Assembly: GCA_049323835.1 (NCBI GenBank)
Contig: JBMOOJ010000119.1
Coordinates: 1 to 61,872, forward strand
Reading direction: 5' to 3'
Source: SG-bin9 sp049323835
Lineage (GTDB): Bacteria > Pseudomonadota > Alphaproteobacteria > Rhizobiales > Xanthobacteraceae
Length of the DNA: 61,872 bases
Shown here: piece after piece, positions 32,473 to 41,052 of the stretch
Layout: each line of letters opens with the position of its first letter
Position numbering within the stretch: position 1 is the stretch's first letter
Position numbers and translations under genes: made by a program
The notes under the pieces: model-generated
Told to the model about the DNA's origin: nothing
Database searches by the model: none
What the model saw: the letters and a program-made list of their open reading frames with translations, nothing else

Positions 32473-33042
32473 ATGAAGACATTGTCGGGGATTGTCGCGG
32501 TGGCGGCACTTGCTGGCGCAGGCATCTGGAGCGCCGTTCCGGTGCAGGCGCTGACCATGCAGGAATGCAGCGCCAAATACAGCGCTGCGAAGGCTGGCGG
32601 GACGCTGGGCGACCGGTCGTGGAATGACTTCCGCAAAGAACAGTGCGGCGCGGGCCAGGCAGCGGCGCAGCCGGCGCCAACGACGGTCGCGCAGGCGAAG
32701 AGCGAGCCGAAGGCCGAGGCAAAGTCTGAAGCGAAATCGGATGCCAGGCCCGATGCGACATCGGATGAGAAGGCCAGCAAGAGAAAGTCGGCCAAGAGCG
32801 AGAAGAAAGACGACGCCAAAACTTCTGACGCCAAGCCTTCTGATGCAAAGCCGTCCGGTCCGGCCGTCTTCCCAACCGCGATTTCGCCAAAGCATGCCAA
32901 GGAAAAGGAATCCAAGCAGCGGCAACTGACCTGCCTCGACCAGTACAATGCCAACAAGGCAACCAATTCCAACGGCGGCCTGAAGTGGATCCAGAAGGGC
33001 GGCGGCTACTACAGCGAGTGCAACAAGAAGCTGAAGGGCTGA
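32473..33042 (+). CDS. Exported PsiF-like protein with charged linker
   Basis: 189 residues after a GGGAGGA site, with a signal peptide cut near VQA. A first Cys-containing motif (MQECSAKYSAAKAGGTLGDRSWNDFRKEQC) resembles PsiF repeats; then a long Lys/Ala/Glu/Asp-rich linker (about 60-140), and a second Cys pair (LTCLDQYNANKA…YYSECNKKL). The highly charged linker could cross or bind the peptidoglycan. Function unknown. Confidence 0.75.
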   Translation: MKTLSGIVAVAALAGAGIWSAVPVQALTMQECSAKYSAAKAGGTLGDRSWNDFRKEQCGAGQAAAQPAPTTVAQAKSEPKAEAKSEAKSDARPDATSDEKASKRKSAKSEKKDDAKTSDAKPSDAKPSGPAVFPTAISPKHAKEKESKQRQLTCLDQYNANKATNSNGGLKWIQKGGGYYSECNKKLKG

Positions 33043-33088
33043 TCGTTCGTATTGAATCCTCCGCGCGGCCGGACCATGGTCCGGCTGC

Positions 33089-33910
33089 ATGGGTTTTCTG
33101 ACGCGCCACAGATCGAGGATGCTGCGCGTGCTGGCGTGGATCGCCGGCATCATCGGCGGCTATCTGCTGGTTGCCTATCTGACGCTACCCGCGCTGTGGC
33201 GGCACTACGAGCATCAGCGCAAGCTCGAAGGCCTGCCGATGGTGACGACCACCGGGCAAGGTATTCCCGGCGATCCCATCAACATCGCTTTCGTCGGCGT
33301 GCGCGAAGACATTCTCTGTGCGATGAACAAGGCCGGATGGCTGCCCGCCGATCCGGTGACGCTCAAATCGAGTCTGGAGATTTCGGCGAGCGTGGTGCTG
33401 GACCGGCCCTATCCGAAAGCGCCGGTGAGCAACCTGTATTATGCCGGCCGTCATCAGGACCTCGCATTCGAGAAACCCGCGGGCGGCAGCGCCGATCAGC
33501 GCAATCATCTGCGGTTGTGGGAGGTTCTGACATTCGGCAGCGAGGGGCGGCCGGTGTGGCTTGGTGCTGCGACGTTCGACAGGAGCGTCGGCGTCAGCCG
33601 CTACACCGGCGAGATCACCCATCACATCGGGCCCGATATCGATCTCGAACGCGCGCTGATCGAGCGCGATCTGCAAACCGCCGGCATGATTGCCGCACGC
33701 TATCAGGTCACCGGCATCGGTCCGACCCTGCGTGGCCGGAACGGCGGCGGCGATCTCTACTTTACGGATGGCGAAGTGTGGGTGATGCGGCTGGTGGAAA
33801 AATGTCAGCGGCGTGACACACCGCCGACGTTCCTGCTGAGCCCGCCCGTCGCGCAGTTCAAGGATGCGATCTGGAAGAGCATTGCCGAGCTCTATCGCTC
33901 GGCGAATTAG
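33089..33910 (+). CDS. LssY C-terminal domain protein
   Basis: 273 residues with an N-terminal membrane helix (VLAWIAGIIGGYLLVAYL) and a periplasmic or cytoplasmic LssY_C domain: GDPINIAFVGVREDILCAMNKAGWLPADP near the start, LWLGAATFDRSVGVS and HHIGPDIDLERALIERDL later. LssY of Legionella is tied to type I secretion; the isolated domain has no known activity. An upstream ATG at 33089 is the first that does not overlap the previous gene. Confidence 0.85.
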   Translation: MGFLTRHRSRMLRVLAWIAGIIGGYLLVAYLTLPALWRHYEHQRKLEGLPMVTTTGQGIPGDPINIAFVGVREDILCAMNKAGWLPADPVTLKSSLEISASVVLDRPYPKAPVSNLYYAGRHQDLAFEKPAGGSADQRNHLRLWEVLTFGSEGRPVWLGAATFDRSVGVSRYTGEITHHIGPDIDLERALIERDLQTAGMIAARYQVTGIGPTLRGRNGGGDLYFTDGEVWVMRLVEKCQRRDTPPTFLLSPPVAQFKDAIWKSIAELYRSAN

Positions 33911-34119
33911 CCGCGCGTATCGAGCTTGTCGACTTCGTTCGTCAGCTTGTTCCAGGTCTGGCGCGTGCGCGACTTCAGCGTCTGCCAATCGGCGGCCGCG
34001 ACATCCCAGTTGACGATCGTCTTCGCGTTGGCGTCGGACGCCTTGTTGCCCGAATCGTAGACGTAAACGAGCGCCACGGTGAGAACCGCACCGAGAATCA
34101 TTCCGAAAAACGTGCGCAT
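33907..34119 (-). CDS. Small membrane-anchored protein
   Basis: 70 residues from the ATG at 34119 with GGAGGA upstream. One N-terminal transmembrane helix (FFGMILGAVLTVALVYVY) is followed by a soluble helical part (WQTLKSRTRQTWNKLTNEVDKL). Short proteins of this kind are common in Bradyrhizobium relatives and unstudied. Its stop overlaps that of the convergent LssY gene. Confidence 0.75.
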   Translation of the reverse strand: MRTFFGMILGAVLTVALVYVYDSGNKASDANAKTIVNWDVAAADWQTLKSRTRQTWNKLTNEVDKLDTRG

Positions 34120-34187
34120 CGTCCGAATCCTCCGGTTATCCGGAGCGAACAACGTTTTTCGGTGCCTCTGGTTCCCTCGGTAACGCG

Positions 34188-35708
34188 CTAATCCGCGCCT
34201 GCCTTCGCCCGCGCCGGCATGATGCGAAAATCGCGGCCTTCCTTCAGCCACGCCGCGCGTTCGTCGCGCACCAGCGTCCGCCGCACCTTGCCGTCGTCGC
34301 CGCGCAGGTTCTCGCTGACGACCTCGTAGCTCTCCGGGTGCTTGTACTTCGACAGCAGGTCGCCGAGGAAGCCGGCCATGCCGTCGACGACCGCTTGCGC
34401 ATTGGCATTGTCGGCAAGCTCAACGATCGCATGAACGCGCTGGCCGAGTTCTGGATCGGGCAGGCCGACGACGGTGCACGACTTGATTTGCGGATGCGCC
34501 ATGACCGCAGCTTCCACTTCCGCCGGATAGATGTTGGCGCCGCCGCGCAGCACCATGTCGGCGAGCCGGTCGCCGAGATAAAGGTAGCCTTCCGCGTCGA
34601 GCCGGCCGATATCGCCGAGCGACTCCCAGCCGTCCGGCCGGCGCTTCGGCTCGGCGCCGATGTAGTGATAGGTCACGCCCGGGCCGTCCTTCGGCAGGAA
34701 ATAGATTTCGCCGGTTTCGCCGGTCGGCACGTCATTGCCGTCCTCGCCGATGATGCGCAGGCCGCACTGATCGTCGATCTTGCCGACGGAGCCGCGATGC
34801 GTCAGCCATTCGGTGCCTGAAATGNNNNNNNNNNGACCCTGCCGCTCGGTGCCGCCGTAAAGTTCGTAGACCTTTTCCGGGCCGATCCATTCGATCCACT
34901 TCTCCTTCAGCCACGGCGGCATCGGTGCGGCCATGTGAAAGACGATCCTCAGGCTCGAGACGTCGTACTTGCTGCGGACTTCGTCCGGCAGCGACCAGAT
35001 GCGATGCATCATGGTCGGCACGAAGTTAACCCATTCGAGCTTCTTCGTTGCAATCAGCCGCAGCGTTTCCTCCGCATCGAACTTGACGAGGCCGGTGACG
35101 CTGCCGCCGTTGAACAGCGCATGATGCGACACGATGAACGGCGCATTGTGATAGAGCGGGCCGGGGTTCAACAGCTTGACGCCGGGAAACATGCCGAGCG
35201 GCGGCACGCCGGCGGTATCGGTGACGGCCGGTTGATGATCCATCATCACCTTGGGGCGGCCGGTCGAGCCGCCGCTTGTCATCGCCTTCCAGTAGCGCGC
35301 GACGGGTGCGTGCAGCGGCTCATCCGAGACGCCTTGCGGCGTGAAATCCTTCGGCACGCTCACCGGCGCACTCCAGTCGGGCTCGCCGCCAACGACGAGC
35401 GAGGGGCGGAGAATATCGAGCACGGCGGCCGCTTCGCCGCGCGGCAGCCGCCATGACAGTGAGGTCGGCGTTGCGCCGAGCTTCCACACCGCGAACGTCG
35501 TCTCGAACAGGGCGTTGCCATTCGGCAGGCCGATCGCCACCGCATCGCCGGGTTTCACGCCCAGCGCGGCGAAAGCGCGGGCGCGCCGGTTGGCGTTGCG
35601 CTCGAGCTGCTCCCAGGTGAGCGTGTCGTTGCCGTGGCTAATGGCGATCGTGTCTTTTGGTTTGCGGTCGGCATACCAGCGCGGTACGTCCGCCATCGGA
35701 ATCAGCAT
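34188..35708 (-). CDS. Acyl-CoA synthetase (AMP-dependent ligase)
   Basis: 506 residues of the ANL superfamily. The phosphate loop MTSGGSTGRPKVM is near residue 145, the A5 motif VYELYGGTE near 285, then DGWESLGDIGRLDAEGYLYLGDRLADMV and the C-terminal hinge and lysine region (DGKVRRTLV). It activates a carboxylic acid with ATP and CoA; the relation to bile-acid/cyclohexane-type ligases is loose and the substrate unknown. Ten Ns cover about four codons after TERQG, though the frame continues on both sides. Confidence 0.88.
   Translation of the reverse strand: MLIPMADVPRWYADRKPKDTIAISHGNDTLTWEQLERNANRRARAFAALGVKPGDAVAIGLPNGNALFETTFAVWKLGATPTSLSWRLPRGEAAAVLDILRPSLVVGGEPDWSAPVSVPKDFTPQGVSDEPLHAPVARYWKAMTSGGSTGRPKVMMDHQPAVTDTAGVPPLGMFPGVKLLNPGPLYHNAPFIVSHHALFNGGSVTGLVKFDAEETLRLIATKKLEWVNFVPTMMHRIWSLPDEVRSKYDVSSLRIVFHMAAPMPPWLKEKWIEWIGPEKVYELYGGTERQGXXXXISGTEWLTHRGSVGKIDDQCGLRIIGEDGNDVPTGETGEIYFLPKDGPGVTYHYIGAEPKRRPDGWESLGDIGRLDAEGYLYLGDRLADMVLRGGANIYPAEVEAAVMAHPQIKSCTVVGLPDPELGQRVHAIVELADNANAQAVVDGMAGFLGDLLSKYKHPESYEVVSENLRGDDGKVRRTLVRDERAAWLKEGRDFRIMPARAKAGAD
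34825..34834. other. Assembly gap (10 Ns)
   Basis: A run of ten undetermined bases lies inside the acyl-CoA synthetase gene, right after the conserved YGGTE motif. It is probably a scaffold join; its true length may differ from ten. Confidence 0.95.
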
Positions 35709-35885
35709 CGGTTTCTCCCCGGACAGTCACGCGCCTTCCAGCCGCGGGCAGGGTGCCCGTCTCACGGAATACGCGGCGGCATTCTGCGATGCCGTTCGGT
35801 GCAAGGTGAAACCGTTTGGCGCAGGACGCAAGATGCGTCCAGATGGCGCCGTGCAAGCCTGCCATCCAGGCGACGGTATGAGTGA

Positions 35886-36296
35886 CTATGCGACCGCGGG
35901 CGGCCAAGGCTGGCCCGGCTTGTAGAACAATCCGAGTTGAAGACTTTCGGCGATGCGCGCGGCCTTGATGCGGAAAGCATCGCCGATCTCAGGTTCGAAC
36001 AGCTCGGTGCAGGTTTCGCCGAACAACTCCAGCCAGCGGGTGAAGAGCTGCGGCGTCATGCCCTCCAGCCGCATGTGCTTGATCATCGGGTTGCCCTTGT
36101 AGCGCCCGCTTGTCAGCATCACCGACGACCAGAACGCGCGCATGGTCGCAAGATGCGGCTCCCAGTCGCCCGGAATTGCGCGGTGGAAGATCGGCGCGAG
36201 TTCCGGATCGGCGCGCACCTTGCCGTAGAACGTATCCACCAGCCGGTGGATGGCGTCCTCGGTGATCTCGCCGATCAGCGGGGCGGTATCGCTCAT
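35886..36296 (-). CDS. Group III truncated hemoglobin
   Basis: 136 residues from the ATG at 36296. The globin core is clear: LVDTFYGKVRADPELAPIF, DWEPHLATMRAFWSSVMLTSGRYKG, and the proximal-His region IKHMRLEGMTPQLFTRWLELF, as in group III (Ctb-like) globins. They bind oxygen and NO. It overlaps the small membrane gene upstream by 4 bp, and the pair faces nsrR across two NsrR-like operators, which supports a role in NO defence. Confidence 0.9.
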   Translation of the reverse strand: MSDTAPLIGEITEDAIHRLVDTFYGKVRADPELAPIFHRAIPGDWEPHLATMRAFWSSVMLTSGRYKGNPMIKHMRLEGMTPQLFTRWLELFGETCTELFEPEIGDAFRIKAARIAESLQLGLFYKPGQPWPPAVA

Positions 36297-36466
36297 GCCG
36301 CCATTGCCACGGCGATGATGCCGAGCGTGACCCAGACCAGCGAGTTCACCAGCATGCGGACGAGATCGAGATAGGCCGACTGGATGCCGGCGGCTTCGCA
36401 TACGCGAGTTCCCGGCCACAGCACTGCCGATGCCAGTCCATTGCCGATCGAAGCGAGGCTCATCAT
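36293..36466 (-). CDS. Small membrane protein of the NO-response operon
   Basis: 57 residues starting MMSLASIGN, with a C-terminal hydrophobic helix (LVNSLVWVTLGIIAVAMA) and a weaker helical N-terminal part. The stop overlaps the globin ATG (ATGA). It is the first gene after the double NsrR operator. Family not recognised; its conserved pairing with the globin suggests a membrane partner. Confidence 0.7.
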   Translation of the reverse strand: MMSLASIGNGLASAVLWPGTRVCEAAGIQSAYLDLVRMLVNSLVWVTLGIIAVAMAA

Positions 36467-36477
36467 CCATTCTCCAT

Positions 36478-36500
36478 AACATGCATCGTGGATACATCTT
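36478..36500. promoter_or_regulatory. NsrR operator candidate 1
   Basis: The arms AACATGCAT and ATACATCTT match 18 of 23 positions of the NsrR consensus (AAGATGYATTT-N-AAATRCATCTT). It sits just before the membrane-globin operon start at 36466. Confidence 0.6.
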
Positions 36501-36517
36501 ATAGCAGGCTTGCGATA

Positions 36518-36540
36518 AAGCAATATCTAAAATACATCTT
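36518..36540. promoter_or_regulatory. NsrR operator candidate 2
   Basis: The right arm AAAATACATCTT is a perfect NsrR half site; the complete 23-bp window agrees at 19 positions. It lies 24 bp before the nsrR ATG and probably gives autorepression. Confidence 0.65.
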
Positions 36541-36564
36541 TATACGAATAGGAGAGCCACGCCG

Positions 36565-37035
36565 ATGCGCCTCACCGTTTATACCGACTACTCGCTGCGC
36601 CTCCTGATGTACCTCGCGCTCAAGGACGATGGCCTTGCCACCATCGCTGAGGTGGCGAAGAGCTATGGCATCTCGAAAAATCATTTGATGAAGGTGGCGC
36701 ACGAGCTCGGGGTCGCCGGCTATGTCGAAACCGTGCGCGGCCGCAGCGGTGGCCTGCGGCTAGCCAAGCCGATGGCGAGCATCGGCCTCGGCGAGGTGGT
36801 TCGTCATACCGAGCCAGATCTCGCGCTGGTTCCGTGCCTCGCTCCGGGCGACGGATCATGCGCGATCCGTCCCAGTTGCGTGCTCAAGCGGGCGCTGGAA
36901 AAGGCGCGTCACGCCTTTGTCGCGGTGCTCGACGAGTACACCTTGCAGGATCTGGTGCAGCCGAAGAGCCGCCTGCGCGGTTTTCTGTCGATTGTGCCGT
37001 CTGAAGGAACCGGACGTGCGGCCAGTATGTCCTGA
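36565..37035 (+). CDS. nsrR: NsrR, nitric-oxide-sensing Rrf2 repressor
   Basis: 156 residues. The start MRLTVYTDYSLRLLMYLAL and the winged helix with ISKNHLMKVAHELGVAGYVETVRGRSGGLRL are typical of NsrR rather than IscR or RirA. Three cysteines in VPCLAPGDGSCAIRPSC (C-x7-C-x5-C) ligate the Fe-S cluster that NO destroys. It presumably represses the divergent membrane protein and globin through the two operators in between. A ribosome site AGGAGAG precedes the ATG. Confidence 0.92.
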   Translation: MRLTVYTDYSLRLLMYLALKDDGLATIAEVAKSYGISKNHLMKVAHELGVAGYVETVRGRSGGLRLAKPMASIGLGEVVRHTEPDLALVPCLAPGDGSCAIRPSCVLKRALEKARHAFVAVLDEYTLQDLVQPKSRLRGFLSIVPSEGTGRAASMS

Positions 37036-37188
37036 TGCGACGCCGCAGCCGGACTCCAATCCTTCCGAACTCAATGGCGAAATATCGCAGCAGCAAATGA
37101 TTGCCGCGATCGGCGGCTTCGTGTCACCCTGACGGCCTTAACAATCGCGCATCAAGTCAATGATGCGTTTGCGAAGGGGAGACGATCG

Positions 37189-38124
37189 ATGCTGAAGACC
37201 ATCATGGCCGGTGCATCCGTTGCACTGCTCGCAACCGGTGGATTTGCAGTCGCGCAGGACTGGACCAAATCAAAGTGGGGACCCAACGACGAGATCGGCG
37301 CGGCGAACTACATGACGCCCGAGCTCGTGATGAAGGCGGCATCGCTGGTGAAGACCGGCAAGACCTACGCGCTCGGGATTCCGGTCGATTCGAAAACCCC
37401 GGCCTATCCGCCGCGCGCCTTCAAGGTCACCGTCGTGCAGCCGGGTCAGGCCGGTATCCCGGGCCTTGGGCCGAGCAAGACCACCTACAACGACGACCTC
37501 ATCGAAGGATGGGCAGGCGTCGGCACGCAGCTCGATGGTCTCGGCCACATCGGCATCGAGCATGTCTACTACAACGGCAACAAGCTCGCCGACTTCGCCG
37601 ACCCGACCGGTCTGAAAAAGCTCGGCGTCGACAAGGTCCCGCCGATGGTGACGCGCGGGGTGCTGCTCGACATGGCGGCGCATTTCGGCACCGACATTGT
37701 CAAGGAAGGCACCGCCTTCAACGTCAAGGAAATCGAGGAAGTCGCCAAGAAGCAGGGCGTCGACATCCGCCAGGGCGACGTTGTGCTGTTCCACACCGGC
37801 TGGCTCAGTCTCGTCGGCAAGGACAACACGCGCTACAACTCAGGCGAGCCCGGCCTTGGCGTCGAGGGCGCCAAGTATCTCGTCGGCAAGGGCGTGGTTG
37901 CCGTCGGCGCCGATACCTGGGGGCTCGAGGTGCTGCCGTTCGAATCGAAGAACGTCTTCGAGGTGCATCAGATCCTGCTCGCCATGAACGGCACCTACAT
38001 CCTCGAGAATATCGACACAGCCGGACTCGCCAGGGACAAGGCTTACGAGTTCATGTTCGTGCTGGGCCAGCCGCGCTTCAAGGGCGGCGTGCAGAGCATG
38101 ATCAATCCGGTGGCGATTCGCTGA
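37189..38124 (+). CDS. Exported cyclase-family protein (PF04199)
   Basis: 311 residues with a signal peptide cut near VAQ. The family core is GVGTQLDGLGHIG (usually HxGTHxDxPxH), in which one His of the metal site is replaced by Gln, followed by TRGVLLDMAAHFG, DVVLFHTGW and AVGADTWGLE. Relatives include kynurenine formamidase and metal-dependent isatin/benzoyl hydrolases. Catalytic residues later in the chain (Asp, His) are kept. Substrate unknown. Confidence 0.87.
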   Translation: MLKTIMAGASVALLATGGFAVAQDWTKSKWGPNDEIGAANYMTPELVMKAASLVKTGKTYALGIPVDSKTPAYPPRAFKVTVVQPGQAGIPGLGPSKTTYNDDLIEGWAGVGTQLDGLGHIGIEHVYYNGNKLADFADPTGLKKLGVDKVPPMVTRGVLLDMAAHFGTDIVKEGTAFNVKEIEEVAKKQGVDIRQGDVVLFHTGWLSLVGKDNTRYNSGEPGLGVEGAKYLVGKGVVAVGADTWGLEVLPFESKNVFEVHQILLAMNGTYILENIDTAGLARDKAYEFMFVLGQPRFKGGVQSMINPVAIR

Positions 38125-38142
38125 TCGACGTCGGCGGCGGGG

Positions 38143-38170
38143 AAAAGGCCGGGCGTCGCCCGGCCTTTTT
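38143..38170 (+). terminator. Rho-independent terminator
   Basis: AAAGGCCGGGC-GTC-GCCCGGCCTTT, an 11-bp stem ending in TTTTT, stands 19 bp behind the cyclase-family gene. Converging genes may share it. Confidence 0.85.
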
Positions 38171-38208
38171 CATTGAACCCGTCTGTGCGCCCGGACCGTT
38201 CCAGGTTG

Positions 38209-38778
38209 CTACGGATCGAGCTCGGTGTCCCAGTAGAGATAGTCGAGCCAGCTGTCGTGCAGATAGTTCGGCGGAAACAGCCGGCCGTTGCGATGCAACT
38301 GGTGCACGGTCGGGGCGAACGGAGTCTGCCGCGGATACATCTTCGCCTGCGCCGTCGTCAGGTTGCCCTTGCGCAGATTGCAGGGCGAGCACGCCGCAAC
38401 GACATTTTCCCACGTTGTCTGACCGCCCTTCGAGCGTGGCACGATGTGATCGAAGGTGAGGTCGTCCTGCGCGTGGCAATACTGGCAGGTGAAGCGGTCG
38501 CGCAGGAAGACGTTGAAACGGGTGAAGGCGGGGTGGGTGGTCGGCTTCACGAACGATTTCAGCGAAACCACGCTCGGCAGCTTCATCTCGAAGGACGGGC
38601 TATGCACCGCCTGATCGTAGTTCGCGACGATATTGACGCGGTCGAGGAACACCGCCTTGATCGCGTCCTGCCACGACCAGAGCGAGAGCGGATAGTAACT
38701 CAGCGGCCGGAAGTCCGCGTTCAATACAAGTGCCGGCCAGCCGCCGTGTGGGACATGCGCGTTCAAGTCACGCCTCAC
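38209..38778 (-). CDS. HNH endonuclease
   Basis: 189 residues from a GTG. The HNH domain is at about 95-145: CQYC, DHIVPRSKGGQTTWENVVAACSPCN with two zinc-binding Cys pairs (CxxC twice) and the His-Asn-His-type metal site. The N-terminal half (GWPALVLNADFRPLSYYPLSLWSWQDAIKA) is a conserved extension seen in alphaproteobacterial housekeeping members. It cleaves DNA or RNA, biological role unknown. Confidence 0.9.
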   Translation of the reverse strand: MRRDLNAHVPHGGWPALVLNADFRPLSYYPLSLWSWQDAIKAVFLDRVNIVANYDQAVHSPSFEMKLPSVVSLKSFVKPTTHPAFTRFNVFLRDRFTCQYCHAQDDLTFDHIVPRSKGGQTTWENVVAACSPCNLRKGNLTTAQAKMYPRQTPFAPTVHQLHRNGRLFPPNYLHDSWLDYLYWDTELDP

Positions 38779-38903
38779 CTCATAGACCTGCCCGGCAGCG
38801 ACCTGCCGAAGCAGTTATGGGTCCACATACTACAGGCAGCGTGACGGCATTGTGAAGACCGTAGCGGCAGTGTTCCGGACCCGCATTCCGTCCAATCCTG
38901 TGA

Positions 38904-39989
38904 TCAACTCCACATCGACAGGATGTGCGCATCCCGCGGACTGACGCGGCCGGACAACGTCTGCAGGTAGACTTTCTTCACCGCCTCGGGCCCGCGCCCC
39001 TCGGTGACGCTGATCCAGCGGTCGAGTTGCGGCGTCAGCGTGCTCCAGGCTGCACCGAATCGCTGATCGAGGCCGCCCGGGCCCCATTCCTTGGCGCGCT
39101 TGCGGATCTGATCCGGTGCGAAGAACCAGACCGGCTTTGCGCCGGGCAGCGCTTCATCATCCTGTTGGGGATCGAGATGGGTGAGGCCGACGCGCCCGCT
39201 ATAGACGAGATTCTCGCCCAGATGCTGATGTAGTTTGCGGCGCAGGTCTGCGCTGCCGGCCATGTCGACGAACGCAGTGGGCTCTTGCGCCAGCGATGGG
39301 ATGTCATCGTAGGTCACAACATCGTCATAGCAACCGAGCGAACGCACGAAGTCAGCGTTTGACGCCGATGTCAGTCCGATCACGCGGATGGGCTTGCGCT
39401 GCGTGTGCAGCAGATGCGCGAGACCGAAAGCGGTCTTGCTCGATGCACTCGACAGCACGACGGTCTTCGCGCCAAAGAAGTCGTTCTCGGCGAGAAAGTC
39501 GTCGACCAGGAACGAGAGCATGAACAGCGGCCGCAGCAGCGCCTGATAGTCGCCCTGCTTGCCGGCGAACTCGGGATTGCCGCCGACCCGTGTGTAGCTG
39601 TTGTAGACGGGAGAGACGTCCTGACGATGAGCCGCGCCGTCGCTGAGCCCGCGCTTGTTCACGTTCACCGCTTCGATCACCAGGTGCGTCGCCATCGGGA
39701 AGTAGCCGAACAGCCGCTCGCCCTTGGCGATCTCCGGATGCCGCGACTCGATCACTTCGCCGAAACCCCAGACTGGAACATTGCCGAAACCCTCCGGCTC
39801 GGGAAACAGGCTCCAGTATTTCAGCTGATCGCCAAGCACGGCGTAAGTGATGTTGTTGGCGGTGAAGGCGAAGCGATCGACCTTCACGCGCAGGCCGTCG
39901 GCGGGAAGCGGGCCGTCAGCATGAGCGCTGTCGATCAGCTTCGTTTGCGCGAGTTCGTTGCGGTCGACGATAAAATTCTTGGCGGTCAT
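38904..39989 (-). CDS. DUF2855 family protein
   Basis: 361 residues from the ATG at 39989. The pattern VKVDRFAFTANNITYAVLGD, GFGEVIESRHPEIAKGERLFGYFPMATHL, and KTVVLSSASSKTAFGLAHLL matches DUF2855, distant relatives of zinc-free alcohol dehydrogenases/quinone reductases (a truncated MDR-like fold). No catalytic role is established. It stands alone, 125 bp from the HNH gene. Confidence 0.83.
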   Translation of the reverse strand: MTAKNFIVDRNELAQTKLIDSAHADGPLPADGLRVKVDRFAFTANNITYAVLGDQLKYWSLFPEPEGFGNVPVWGFGEVIESRHPEIAKGERLFGYFPMATHLVIEAVNVNKRGLSDGAAHRQDVSPVYNSYTRVGGNPEFAGKQGDYQALLRPLFMLSFLVDDFLAENDFFGAKTVVLSSASSKTAFGLAHLLHTQRKPIRVIGLTSASNADFVRSLGCYDDVVTYDDIPSLAQEPTAFVDMAGSADLRRKLHQHLGENLVYSGRVGLTHLDPQQDDEALPGAKPVWFFAPDQIRKRAKEWGPGGLDQRFGAAWSTLTPQLDRWISVTEGRGPEAVKKVYLQTLSGRVSPRDAHILSMWS

Positions 39990-40077
39990 GTGCGTGCTCC
40001 TTGCGAGGTCGGGCGGCACTATAGTCTCTCGGACCGGCCCAACAATAACAGGCGCGTGACAGCTCCTGTCAGGATGC

Positions 40078-40851
40078 TCAGGTGCTGCGTTTCTTCGCCG
40101 CGCGTGTTTTTGTTGCGCGTGCTGTCGCCACTTTTATCTTCACCGGCTGTTTCCTTTGCACCGGCGGTTTCCTTGCCGGCGATGCGGTTTTCGTTTCAGT
40201 TGCCGGATTGGTGATGACGCCTTCGCGCTTCTTCAGCACGCGATAGTACGACCACCACAGATGCGCCGCTGCGCCGCGCACCGGCCGCCAGACCTCGGCG
40301 AGCGGGCCCATCTGCTTCACGGTCGGGCGCGCGGCGAGGCCAAGGCCGATGCGCATCGCTTCCTGGATCGCGAGATCGCCGGCGGGCCAGGCATCGCCGT
40401 GACCGAGACAGAACAGCAGATAGATGTCCGCGGTCCACGGTCCGATGCCGGGCAGTTGCGTGAGCGCATGATGTGAGGCGTCCGCATCCTGTTCGGCCAG
40501 CACGTCGAGATTGAGCCTTTCGGCGGCGAGCTCGCGCGCGATGAACTTCAGCGACTTGATTTTTGCGGCCGACAGTCCGAGACGGCCCAGACGATCGGTA
40601 CGCGCGGCGATAATCGCCTTGGGTTCGAACGGATCGAACGCGGCGCTGACCCGGCCCCAGATCGCGGCCGCTGCCGACGTCGAAAGCTGTTGGCCGCAGA
40701 CGATCGTCGCGAGGCCGGCGAACCCCGGCTCGCGCTGGCGCAGCGCGGGCGTCCCCGTCATCTCCATGATCGGGACGAGGCGCGGATCGAGTTTCAGGAG
40801 CGTCGCGAGCGCATCGTCCAGGTCGGCTTGTGTCCTGAGATGGATGGTCAT
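40078..40851 (-). CDS. DNA-3-methyladenine glycosylase II (AlkA-like)
   Basis: 257 residues from the ATG at 40851. The helix-hairpin-helix is LPGIGPWTADIYLLFCLG near residue 133, followed by the catalytic Asp in DAWPAGDLAIQEA. It removes alkylated purines in base excision repair. The C-terminal 50 residues are Lys/Arg-rich and probably bind DNA non-specifically; E. coli AlkA lacks that tail but has an extra N-terminal domain missing here. Confidence 0.88.
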   Translation of the reverse strand: MTIHLRTQADLDDALATLLKLDPRLVPIMEMTGTPALRQREPGFAGLATIVCGQQLSTSAAAAIWGRVSAAFDPFEPKAIIAARTDRLGRLGLSAAKIKSLKFIARELAAERLNLDVLAEQDADASHHALTQLPGIGPWTADIYLLFCLGHGDAWPAGDLAIQEAMRIGLGLAARPTVKQMGPLAEVWRPVRGAAAHLWWSYYRVLKKREGVITNPATETKTASPARKPPVQRKQPVKIKVATARATKTRAAKKRST

Positions 40852-40874
40852 TGCGTTCCAGTGTGCTGGTTCTG

Positions 40875-40947
40875 CTAGTGTCCCGATTCCGAAGTTCGTA
40901 TCACGTTGCGGCGCCCTCATCTGCGAACTTCGGAATCGAGGGGACAC
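40875..40947. repeat. Palindromic intergenic repeat, family A copy 1
   Basis: CTAGTGTCCCGATTCCGAAG… is the left arm and the right arm is its inverse (CGAACTTCGGAATC…GGGACAC), with a 25-base loop. The same left arm recurs at 61817-61840, so this is a dispersed family that can form a long hairpin. Confidence 0.85.
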
Positions 40948-41052
40948 CAGCAACTGTTATTATTCCAAGTATGGCTTAGGTTCAGAAGTCCGCACGGCGA
41001 GTACGCGGCAAGGATGATGCAGATTTCTGAACCGTCACATTAAACACGATCG

